Assembly: GCA_902373525.1 (NCBI GenBank)
Contig: CABKMN010000074.1
Location: 1-10,800 of the forward strand
DNA length: 10,800 nt
Direction: 5' to 3'
Origin: an uncultured Bilophila sp.
GTDB lineage: Bacteria > Desulfobacterota > Desulfovibrionia > Desulfovibrionales > Desulfovibrionaceae
Shown piece after piece: positions 5,108-10,800 of this stretch. Both the position numbers and the translations under genes were made by a program. The notes beneath the pieces are model-generated. The model ran no database searches and was not told the DNA's origin. It saw nothing but the letters and a program-made list of their open reading frames with translations. How positions within the stretch are numbered: the stretch's first letter is position 1; every line of letters starts with the position of its first letter.

Positions 5108-6526
5108 TTACCGTCGTTCCAGCAGCGCCAGAGTCCCGGCGATCTGCCGTCCGAGGGGCGATTCGCGACGCAGCTCACGCTCGACGGAAGCGATGCCCTT
5201 GAGCACGGTGGAATGCCGACGGCTGAACTTGTCGCCGATGTCCTGCAAGGACAGCTCGGTGTGCTTGCGGGCCAGATAAAAAATCGTATTGCGCGCGACC
5301 ACCAGATTCTGCTTCCGGCTGCGGGACGCCAACTGCTCGGGCGACAGGCCGAAGCCTTCGCACACCTTGCGGATGATCGCGTCCACATCCACCAGCGGAT
5401 CGTCAAGGCTGTACTGCGACAGAATCTCCTGCGCCATCTCCACGGAAATGGTGCAGCCGAGCAGCTTGGCCTTGAGCAACAGGTTGTGTATGCAGCTCTC
5501 AAGCTGGCGGATGTCGCCGGTGAGCCGCTCCGAGAGCATGTCCACCACCGAATCGGACAACGGCGCGTTGTTCTGCTTGGCCTTCTCCTGAAGAATGCGG
5601 CGGCGCGTGCTGGCGTCGGGCTTTTCGATGCCCGCGAGGAACCCGGAACAGAACCGCGAAACAAGACTGTTGTCCACATTCCGCAACTCGCAGGGCGCAA
5701 AGGAGCTCGTCAGGACGACGCGGCTTCCCTTTTCCTGAAGCGACTTGATGGTGGAAAGCACCTCGTCCTGCATCTTTTCCTTGCCCTGGAGGAAATGCAC
5801 GTCCTCCAGCAACAGCAGGTCCACCTCACGGAAACGCCCCTTGAAACGGTCCACGCTCTTGGACTGGAGCGCCTGCACGAAACAGCTCGAAAACTCTTCG
5901 GCGGTCAGGTACTCGACCTTGGGATTGGAACGGTTGCTCGCCTCGCACAGCGCCTGTCCCACGGCCTGCGTGAGGTGGGTCTTGCCGAGTCCGGGCCCGG
6001 AGCTGAGGAACAGCGTATCCACCGCCGCGCCGGGCCGCGTCATGTTGCGCGCGGCGGCATAGGCCATATCGTTGGTGGGGCCGACCACGAACGTGTCGAA
6101 GGCGTACCGCCAGTTGTGCGGCACGGCCTGACGAACCGGCATGGTGATGGGCAACGAAAGCTGTTCGGCCCCCACGGAAAGCAGCGTCGGCGCGGCGACG
6201 GGACGGGGAGCCGTGCGGGGACGGCGGGCGGGCGCCTCGCCTTCCACGGTGACGGCGGGCCGGGCCGGGCGGCTGGACGACTTGGCGGGGGGATTGCCCG
6301 CGATCACGTTGATCTCCATAGCCCGTCCGAACACCTCAGCGGCGGCATCGGCAATATCATTGAGCAGGCGATCGCGCACCCACGTCGCCACGAACCCGTT
6401 CGGGGCCGTCAGGTTGATCCTGTCTCCCTCAAGTTCGGCGGCGAGAGGCGCCACCCAGACCTTGTACGTGCCGGGGTTGAGCCTGTTTTGCAGATTCTCA
6501 CAGATTTGGAGCCACTGAGTTTTCAT
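5108..6526 (-). CDS. dnaA: Chromosomal replication initiator DnaA, divergent form
   Basis: The AAA+ initiator that binds DnaA boxes and opens the origin. The 472 residues show all four domains. Domain I is about 1-75 (WLQICENLQNRLNPGTYKVW). Domain II is a variable linker (about 76-135). Domain III is AAA+ (about 138-350): Walker A GPGLGKTH 177-184, Walker B LLLLEDVHF 237-245, arginine finger SRF with R291, sensor 2 GDIRQLE with R340. Domain IV, DNA binding, is about 380-472. Three sites differ from the usual form. Walker A is SSGPGLGKTH instead of GGVGLGKTH. Walker B has ED (241-242) instead of DD. The DNA-recognition loop is FSRRHSTV (434-441), one residue shorter than FGxRDHTTV, with R437 in place of the usual Asp. 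ARN (411-413) replaces PRQ. The start at 6526 matches family N-termini, although its ribosome binding site is weak. No dnaN, recF or gyrase gene is adjacent. It could be the main initiator or a second DnaA; I recall Desulfovibrio genomes annotated with two. Confidence 0.9.
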   Translation of the reverse strand: MKTQWLQICENLQNRLNPGTYKVWVAPLAAELEGDRINLTAPNGFVATWVRDRLLNDIADAAAEVFGRAMEINVIAGNPPAKSSSRPARPAVTVEGEAPARRPRTAPRPVAAPTLLSVGAEQLSLPITMPVRQAVPHNWRYAFDTFVVGPTNDMAYAAARNMTRPGAAVDTLFLSSGPGLGKTHLTQAVGQALCEASNRSNPKVEYLTAEEFSSCFVQALQSKSVDRFKGRFREVDLLLLEDVHFLQGKEKMQDEVLSTIKSLQEKGSRVVLTSSFAPCELRNVDNSLVSRFCSGFLAGIEKPDASTRRRILQEKAKQNNAPLSDSVVDMLSERLTGDIRQLESCIHNLLLKAKLLGCTISVEMAQEILSQYSLDDPLVDVDAIIRKVCEGFGLSPEQLASRSRKQNLVVARNTIFYLARKHTELSLQDIGDKFSRRHSTVLKGIASVERELRRESPLGRQIAGTLALLERR

Positions 6527-6533
6527 ATCCGAT

Positions 6534-6539
6534 TCTTCT
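6534..6539 (-). promoter_or_regulatory. Weak ribosome binding site of dnaA
   Basis: The minus strand reads AGAAGA, 7 bases before the ATG, lacking the GG core seen before most genes in this window. Low initiation would fit a protein kept at limiting amounts, but this is inference. Confidence 0.4.
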
Positions 6540-6555
6540 AGCGTTTGACGTGTCC

Positions 6556-6564
6556 TGTGACAAA
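6556..6564 (-). promoter_or_regulatory. DnaA-box-like 9-mer
   Basis: The minus strand reads TTTGTCACA, one mismatch from the broad consensus TTWTNCACA, 30 bases upstream of the dnaA start. A site here would suit autoregulation. Confidence 0.3.
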
Positions 6565-6683
6565 GCAGATACGCGGAGTTTCTGCCCGCCGGGGCGAAAA
6601 GGCTTCCCACAAAGGAAAACACAGGGTTCCCGCCGGAATAAAAGCCTTTTTTGCAACACCGCCACTTCCCCGACCTTTTCCCC

Positions 6684-6714
6684 ACCCTTGAGGCACAAGG
6701 GTTTTCATATGAAA
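6684..6714. promoter_or_regulatory. Hairpin adjoining a perfect 12-bp palindrome
   Basis: ACCCTTG (6684-6690) and CAAGGGT (6696-6702) form a perfect 7-bp stem with a 5-base loop. It is followed at once by TTTCATATGAAA (6703-6714), a perfect 12-bp palindrome. The palindrome has the look of a dimeric regulator site. It lies about 180 bases upstream of dnaA. Confidence 0.4.
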
Positions 6715-6735
6715 GGCGCGACTTGTTCACCTGTT

Positions 6736-6754
6736 TGTGAAAAACATTTCCACA
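6736..6754. promoter_or_regulatory. Pair of inverted DnaA-box-like 9-mers
   Basis: TTTTTCACA on the minus strand (6736-6744) fits the broad DnaA-box consensus TTWTNCACA fully. ATTTCCACA on the plus strand (6746-6754) has one mismatch. They face each other one base apart. A weaker TTGTTCACC lies at 6723-6731 and TTATCCATG at 6828-6836. The divergent domain IV of the local DnaA may prefer a different box. Confidence 0.35.
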
Positions 6755-6850
6755 TCCGCACCGCACCGGAACGCGAAAAAGCGCACGATCCCTTCATATT
6801 CCGAAAAAATACTTTTATTTCCAAGCGTTATCCATGCGGCGCACAGATGA

Positions 6851-6880
6851 AACCGGAACGGCCGCAAAGCTGTTCCGGTT
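6851..6880 (-). terminator. Possible terminator of the substrate-binding protein gene
   Basis: AACCGGAAC (6851-6859) pairs perfectly with GTTCCGGTT (6872-6880), and three further pairs extend the stem inward. On the minus strand it is followed by TTTCATC, a short T-rich tail. It is about 210 bases after the stop codon, rather far for a terminator. Confidence 0.4.
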
Positions 6881-7036
6881 GAACGTACACGGAGAAGCGG
6901 GCCGCACGGCGTGCCCGGACGACTCGCGATTTTTCCGGGAGGAAACAAGACGGAAGACGATTTTTCTCAAACAAACGGAAAAAGTCAAACAGAACTTCAC
7001 CAGAACCGCCTCCTTTTTTCAGAAACGAAGGCGGCC

Positions 7037-7055
7037 CCGGGACGCAACGCCCCGG
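7037..7055 (-). terminator. GC hairpin after the substrate-binding protein gene
   Basis: CCGGG (7037-7041) pairs with CCCGG (7051-7055), with an A-C mismatch, then CG/CG and a CAA loop. It lies about 35 bases downstream of the minus-strand stop codon. There is no immediate T-tract, so it is a weak terminator candidate. Confidence 0.35.
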
Positions 7056-7088
7056 AACCACCCTCAAAACCGTTTCCTCGAAAAAAAG

Positions 7089-8171
7089 CTACTTCTTGGC
7101 GGCGTTCTTCACGGCCTTCAGATAGATGTCCGTAACGTAGTGGAGACGTTCGAGACGGGCGAGTTCGCGACGGTCGAGTTCGCCGTTCTCGTTCTGGAAG
7201 GACACGATGTCGTGCAGCCATTCGCGCAGTTCGCTGGTGCCGTAGCTCTGCTTGAACATGGCGAGCTGTTCGTCGATGTTGTAGACCGGGTGGTCCTTGA
7301 TGTCGCGGACGGCTTCTTCACGCGTCATGGTCTTGCCGGTCCAGGCGTTGTAGAAACGCATGTAGTCGTCGGCGAGCTCTTCGGCCGGGGTGCTCTTCAT
7401 CATTTCCACGCTGCGGAGATAGACGCGCAGGAAGGCGACGATGTCGGCCTTGTGCTTGTTGGCGTACTCCGCGTTGGCGATGATCAGGATGGGCTGGCGG
7501 GCGTTGCAGTCGCTGGAGTGGGCGACCGTCTTCAGGCCGAGCTTTTCGGCTTCGAAGGTCTGAGGAGCCCACAGGGCGATGGCGTCGCCGGTGCCCTCAT
7601 TGAAGGCCTTCATGGCTTCGGAAGGCTGCATGTCCACGATTTTCACGTCGCGCTCACGCAGGCCGAGGACGTGCAGCCAGCGGCTCAGCATGTAGTGGGC
7701 GGACGTTCCCTTGGGCACAAGGAAGGTCTTGCCGCGCACGGAGCCGGGGTTGCCGTACACTTCGGGGAAGTTGGGGTTGAAGCCCTTCATCTTGAGCATG
7801 TCGTTGCCGTCACGCGTGTAGATGGCGTTGGTGGCGGATTCGTCGTTGCCGATGCCGATAATATACAGGCGGTTGCTCAGGGAAGCGGTCAACGCGGGCA
7901 TGGCGCCCACGCCGGCGAGGGCCCAGTTGGCCGACTGCATTTCGTCGATGACGTTCTTGCCGGATTCAAAGGGCTGAAGCTCAAGTTCCAGACCTTCGGC
8001 TTTATCCCATCCCTTTTCTCTGGCGTACCAGACCAAGAACGTTTCATGCTCGCCGAGCCACGCCGTGCGAAGCGGGACAAGGGGCTTGGCAAACGCGGCG
8101 GAGCCGCTCAGGCACCACGCGACGACAAAGAACAGCGCCAGTAAACCAGTAAGGGGATTACGCAATTTCAT
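7089..8171 (-). CDS. Periplasmic ABC transporter substrate-binding protein (SsuA/TauA/NMT1-like)
   Basis: A 360-residue secreted binding protein. Residues 1-28 form a signal peptide: a basic start, a hydrophobic core LLALFFVVAW, and AFA just before a predicted cut after A28. W before C20 argues against a lipoprotein. The mature part begins with the pattern of sulfonate/taurine/nitrate-type binding proteins (VPLRTAWLGEHETFLVWYAREKGW), followed by ANWALAGVGAMPAL near 81-94. GKTFLVPKGTSAHYMLSRWL and DAIALWAPQTFEAEKLG follow. The ligand cannot be read from sequence; sulfonate, nitrate or pyrimidine-precursor ligands all occur in this fold. The start at 8171 is chosen over an in-frame ATG 12 bases upstream because GAGGA lies 5 bases before it. 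No permease or ATPase gene is beside it, so it looks like an orphan. Downstream lies dnaA, apparently unrelated. Confidence 0.85.
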   Translation of the reverse strand: MKLRNPLTGLLALFFVVAWCLSGSAAFAKPLVPLRTAWLGEHETFLVWYAREKGWDKAEGLELELQPFESGKNVIDEMQSANWALAGVGAMPALTASLSNRLYIIGIGNDESATNAIYTRDGNDMLKMKGFNPNFPEVYGNPGSVRGKTFLVPKGTSAHYMLSRWLHVLGLRERDVKIVDMQPSEAMKAFNEGTGDAIALWAPQTFEAEKLGLKTVAHSSDCNARQPILIIANAEYANKHKADIVAFLRVYLRSVEMMKSTPAEELADDYMRFYNAWTGKTMTREEAVRDIKDHPVYNIDEQLAMFKQSYGTSELREWLHDIVSFQNENGELDRRELARLERLHYVTDIYLKAVKNAAKK

Positions 8172-8570
8172 GATTTTCCTCATCCACCCGTGAAACGTTC
8201 GCTTTCCCCTCATCCGAGCAGAGCCATCCCTGCAAGGCCAACGGGAATATTTGTGGTCAGCATACTCTAAAACAGACGCAGTGGCAACGCGCCGCCGCAT
8301 TCCCTTTTTTCCGGCTTCAAAAGAATCATTGCACAAGGGCTTCCAGAGCCGCCCGCATCGCCGCAATAGTGAACGGCATCAAGGGCATCGGCTTGCTTCT
8401 TTTCGGGAAGCGGCATATCTTTCCCGTCAGAATCCGTACCGTCGCCGCCACGGGCCGCGCTCCGAAAAGCCTTCGGAGACGCCGCATGCGCCCGGCGCGG
8501 CCTTCCGAACGACACAATCGGGTCGCGGCGTTTCCCGGCCCGCGTTTCGCGCATCCTGCGAGGGTATTGC
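8172..8570. other. Divergent intergenic region before the ABC-F gene
   Basis: 399 bases between divergent genes. The left side holds the promoter of the substrate-binding protein gene. The right side holds a weak plus-strand promoter candidate (TTGCTT 8393-8398, TATCTT 8416-8421, 17-base spacing) and several potential hairpins: CGGGAA/TTCCCG at 8404-8426, and a nested pair at 8453-8502 with outer stem GGCCGCGC/GCGCGGCC and inner TCCGAA/TTCGGA. Short frames here look like GC-rich noise. Confidence 0.5.
8259..8287 (-). promoter_or_regulatory. Sigma-70-type promoter of the substrate-binding protein gene
   Basis: On the minus strand TTGCCA (8282-8287, 5 of 6 to consensus) and TATGCT (8259-8264, 4 of 6) are 17 bases apart. 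Transcription would begin near 8252, leaving about 80 bases of leader before the ATG. It is the best -35/-10 pair I found in the window. Confidence 0.55.
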
Positions 8571-10490
8571 ATGGCACTTTTGAGTTTACAGGGCGTTACG
8601 CTCAACCTCGGCGGCAAGACGCTGCTCGACAAGGCGGACCTGCACGTCGAACAGGGAGAACGGGTCTGCCTCGTCGGGCGCAACGGCGTCGGCAAATCCT
8701 CCCTGATGGCCCTGCTCTCGGGCGATCTCACGCCGGACGGCGGCACCATCGTCCGCACGCCGGGCGTCACGTTCGGGCACATGCCGCAGGCCGTGCCCGA
8801 GCACTGGAGCGGCCCCGTCTTCGGCGTCGTGGCCTCCGGCCTCGGCAAGGAAGGCGAGGCGCTCGCCGCCGCCCACCTCATCGCCACGGGCCGCGAGGAT
8901 CAGCTTTCCGCCGCCAACCGGACGCTGGCCCACAACCTGTTGCAGACCGGCGACGGCTGGGAGCGCCACGGCGACATCCTCGAAGCCGTCAACCAGCTCG
9001 GGCTCGATCCCGAAGCCGACTTCGCCACGCTCTCCGGCGGGAACAAACGCCGCGTGGCGTTGGCCCGCGCCCTCGTGGCCTCGGAAAACCTGCTTCTGGA
9101 CGAACCCACCAACCATCTGGACATCAAGACCATCGCGTGGCTGGAAGACTTCCTCGTCCGCCGGGTGAAGACCTTCGTATTCATCAGCCACGACCGCGCC
9201 TTCGTCCGCCGCCTCGCCACCCGTATCGTGGAAGTGGACCGCGCCCATCTGTACAGTTACGCCTGCACGTTCGATCAGTTCCTCGACCGCCGCGAGGAAC
9301 GCCTCGACGCCGAGGAAAAGCAGGCGGCGGCCTTCGACAAGAAGCTGGCGCAGGAAGAGGCGTGGATACGGCAGGGCATCAAGGCCCGCCGCACCCGCAA
9401 CATGGGCCGCGTCCGGGCGTTGCAGGCCATGCGCGCCGAGCGGATGGCCCGCGTGAACAAGCAGGGCGTGGTGTCCATGCTCGCGCAGGAGGCCGAACGT
9501 TCCGGCAAGCTGGTCATCGAGGCCAAACACGCCGGGTTCGCCTATCCGGACGGCTACCGGGTGTTCAGCGATTTTTCCACCATCATCCAGCGCGGCGACC
9601 GCATCGGGCTCATCGGCAACAACGGCGTGGGCAAGACCACCCTGCTCCGCCTGCTTCTCGGGGAACTGCAACCCACGGAAGGCGACATCCGGCACGGCAC
9701 GCGGCTTGAAGTAAGCTATTTCGATCAGCTCCGTTCCTCGCTCGATCCCGAGAAGTCGGTCATGGACAACGTGGCGAACGGCAACGACACCGTGACCATC
9801 AACGGGCAGCAGCGGCATGTGGCCAGCTACCTGATGGATTTCCTGTTCGAGTCCGACCGGCTCCGGGTGCCGGTGCATACGCTTTCGGGCGGCGAACGCA
9901 ACCGGCTCCTGCTGGCCAAGCTGTTTACCCTGCCCTCGAACCTGCTGGTGCTCGACGAACCGACCAACGATCTGGATGTGGAAACGCTGGAGCTGCTCGA
10001 GGAGCTGTTGTCCGCGTACGGCGGCACGGTGCTCATGGTGAGCCATGACCGCGAATTCCTCGACAATCTGGTCACCACCACGCTGGCTCTCGAAGGCGAC
10101 GGACAGGTGCGCGAATATGTGGGCGGCTACACCGACTGGTTGCGCCAGCGTCCCGCTCCCGCGCCCGCGCACGTCGAGAAGCCGAAGCCCAAACCGTTGG
10201 CCCCGCCCGCCAAAATCGGGCCGCGCCGTCTGACCTTCAAGGAGCAGCGCGAACTCCAACTTCTCAAGGACGAACTGGAAGCGCTGCCCGGCAGGCTGGA
10301 GGCGCTCGAAACCGAGCAGCGCACGCTGGAGGACCGGCTCAACGATCCCGGTTTCTTCTCCCGCGATCCCGACGGCTTCAACGCCACGGCCACGCGCATC
10401 GCCGCCCTCGACGAGGAGCAGACCGCCGCCCTCCAGCGCTGGGAGGACGTCGAGTTCCGCATTGCCGAGCTTGAAGGAAAGCAGGAATAA
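8571..10490 (+). CDS. uup: ABC-F family ATPase, Uup type
   Basis: A soluble protein of 639 residues with two ABC ATPase domains and no membrane segments. ABC-F proteins act on the ribosome; E. coli Uup also affects precise transposon excision and its C-terminal domain binds DNA. Domain 1: Walker A GRNGVGKS (36-43), signature LSGG (from 154), Walker B with DEPTN (from D177). The interdomain linker contains the Uup-like AWIRQGIKARRTRN. Domain 2: Walker A GNNGVGKT (349-356), signature LSGGERNR (from 438), Walker B with DEPTN (from D462). EYVGGYTDWLRQR is the Uup hallmark, followed by a Pro/Lys-rich spacer and a charged coiled coil (about 556-639). Length matches E. coli Uup (635). The start has GAGGG six bases upstream. 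It appears to be a single-gene unit, closed by a terminator at 10603-10635. All nucleotide-binding residues look intact. Confidence 0.92.
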   Translation: MALLSLQGVTLNLGGKTLLDKADLHVEQGERVCLVGRNGVGKSSLMALLSGDLTPDGGTIVRTPGVTFGHMPQAVPEHWSGPVFGVVASGLGKEGEALAAAHLIATGREDQLSAANRTLAHNLLQTGDGWERHGDILEAVNQLGLDPEADFATLSGGNKRRVALARALVASENLLLDEPTNHLDIKTIAWLEDFLVRRVKTFVFISHDRAFVRRLATRIVEVDRAHLYSYACTFDQFLDRREERLDAEEKQAAAFDKKLAQEEAWIRQGIKARRTRNMGRVRALQAMRAERMARVNKQGVVSMLAQEAERSGKLVIEAKHAGFAYPDGYRVFSDFSTIIQRGDRIGLIGNNGVGKTTLLRLLLGELQPTEGDIRHGTRLEVSYFDQLRSSLDPEKSVMDNVANGNDTVTINGQQRHVASYLMDFLFESDRLRVPVHTLSGGERNRLLLAKLFTLPSNLLVLDEPTNDLDVETLELLEELLSAYGGTVLMVSHDREFLDNLVTTTLALEGDGQVREYVGGYTDWLRQRPAPAPAHVEKPKPKPLAPPAKIGPRRLTFKEQRELQLLKDELEALPGRLEALETEQRTLEDRLNDPGFFSRDPDGFNATATRIAALDEEQTAALQRWEDVEFRIAELEGKQE

Positions 10491-10496
10491 CGACTG

Positions 10497-10555
10497 GAAG
10501 GGAAAACGTTCTCCAGAAGGGGGGCGTCCTCACATTTCCTCTCCCCCCTTCCTCT
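10497..10555. repeat. Degenerate G-rich hairpin after uup
   Basis: Outer arms GGAAGGG and CCCCCCTTCC bracket a poorly paired middle that includes TTCTCCAGAA and a GGGGGG run. The GGGAAAACGTTCT portion resembles the plus-strand reading of the dnaA terminator (GGGGAAAACATTCT). It looks like a decayed member of the same hairpin family. Confidence 0.35.
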
Positions 10556-10602
10556 TCAAAGACTTCCCCAAACGGGACGACGCACTGTTCATCCCGTATA
10601 AA

Positions 10603-10635
10603 AAAGTCCCCCGGAAACATCTTCCGGGGGACTTT
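10603..10635 (+). terminator. Bidirectional intrinsic terminator after uup
   Basis: A perfect 14-bp stem (10603-10616 with 10622-10635) around a 5-base loop ACATC, rich in C/G blocks. On the plus strand it ends in ACTTTCTC. On the minus strand it runs into six Ts, so it is if anything stronger for a minus-strand transcript entering from beyond the right edge. Confidence 0.85.
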
Positions 10636-10665
10636 CTCATCTGGCCGTTTCGAATATCAAAAGAT

Positions 10666-10687
10666 GGAACATCTCACGACATGTTCC
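10666..10687. repeat. Short inverted repeat
   Basis: GGAACAT (10666-10672) and ATGTTCC (10681-10687) are perfect 7-bp arms with an 8-base loop. Possible regulator site or small hairpin; no linked gene is visible. Confidence 0.35.
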
Positions 10688-10704
10688 GCTTCCCCAACAA
10701 CGTC

Positions 10705-10737
10705 CAATACGAAAACATCCCCGAGGCAATACGAAAA
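10705..10737. repeat. 11-bp direct repeat, 22-base period
   Basis: CAATACGAAAA occurs at 10705-10715 and again at 10727-10737. The period is about two helical turns, as for paired protein-binding sites. It may be chance. Confidence 0.35.
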
Positions 10738-10800
10738 ACCGCCGTCAGGGATTCGATAACGTCGAAAGTCTTGGGAAGAGGAAGGGTGGGGGTCCGGGGG

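Larger units (their letters stand above)
6527..7088. other. Long non-coding region upstream of dnaA
   Basis: 562 bases between the substrate-binding protein gene and dnaA, both on the minus strand. It is more AT-rich than its surroundings between about 6640 and 6830. It holds DnaA-box-like 9-mers, a hairpin and palindrome pair at 6684-6714, an 11-12 bp hairpin at 6851-6880 and a GC hairpin at 7037-7055. No protein-like frame was seen, and no clear -35/-10 pair for dnaA. It is the best candidate in the window for an autoregulatory or origin segment. Confidence 0.5.
10491..10800. other. Region after uup to the window edge
   Basis: 310 bases holding a degenerate hairpin, the strong terminator, a 7-bp hairpin at 10666-10687, an 11-bp direct repeat and a G-rich end. 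An open frame from ATG 10681 runs to the edge (40 codons, begins MFRFPNN) without a good ribosome binding site. Its last third is the G-rich repeat-like sequence, so I do not call it a gene. Confidence 0.5.

Noticed and set aside
3577..5700. Long minus-strand open frame of 707 codons
   Set aside because: It lies antisense to the YdjM-like gene and overlaps dnaA in another frame. Composition is Arg/Glu/Gly-rich with no domain; it is typical shadow coding in GC-rich DNA.
6834..8144. Plus-strand open frame of 436 codons across the non-coding region and the binding-protein gene
   Set aside because: Most of it is antisense to the clear substrate-binding protein gene; no motif or signal supports it.
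8586..10259. Minus-strand open frame of 557 codons antisense to uup
   Set aside because: It mirrors the codon structure of the real ABC-F gene, has no recognisable motif and no ribosome binding site support.
10681..10800. Open frame from ATG 10681 to the window edge
   Set aside because: Only 40 codons visible, no good ribosome binding site, and the last third is G-rich repeat-like sequence. Could be reconsidered with more sequence.

Overview
The window is GC-rich and carries seven complete protein genes of bacterial core or near-core type. The gene types, the Gram-negative LPS gene kpsF/kdsD and the style of the G-rich intergenic hairpins suggest a Desulfovibrionaceae-like anaerobe (Desulfovibrio/Bilophila group). 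That placement is inferred from protein style and memory, not from a search.

Layout, left to right. (1) Positions 60-1993, minus strand: a two-gene operon in which an FMN-dependent alpha-hydroxy-acid dehydrogenase-family protein with an N-terminal four-cysteine cluster precedes a YitT-family membrane protein. A long G-rich hairpin follows at the window edge. (2) Positions 1994-2306: divergent promoter region with a leader hairpin, and a short upstream ORF whose stop overlaps the start of the next gene. (3) Positions 2307-3332, plus: arabinose-5-phosphate isomerase (KpsF/KdsD, SIS plus two CBS domains) for the Kdo branch of LPS synthesis. (4) Positions 3333-3765: non-coding, with two hairpins. 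(5) Positions 3766-4878, plus: YdjM-like membrane-bound predicted metal-dependent hydrolase with a long C-terminal soluble part. (6) Positions 5108-6526, minus: a divergent dnaA, convergent with the previous gene and with its own intrinsic terminator. (7) Positions 6527-7088: a 562-base gap upstream of dnaA with DnaA-box-like 9-mers, a perfect 12-bp palindrome and hairpins; it may be an autoregulatory or origin region. (8) Positions 7089-8171, minus: an orphan periplasmic ABC substrate-binding protein with a good sigma-70-type promoter. (9) Positions 8571-10490, plus: an Uup-type ABC-F ATPase, preceded by a roughly 400-base intergenic region and followed by a bidirectional terminator. (10) Positions 10637-10800: mostly non-coding, with a hairpin, an 11-bp direct repeat and perhaps the start of another G-rich hairpin.

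Apart from the FMN protein/YitT pair, neighbouring genes do not form an obvious pathway. No CRISPR array, tRNA, rRNA, transposase or phage gene was seen. I found no clear new multi-gene system. The features that most merit a second look are the divergent dnaA (changed Walker and DNA-recognition motifs, no dnaN/recF/gyr neighbours) with its upstream region, the dispersed G-rich hairpin family, the cysteine-cluster FMN protein, and the kpsF leader.
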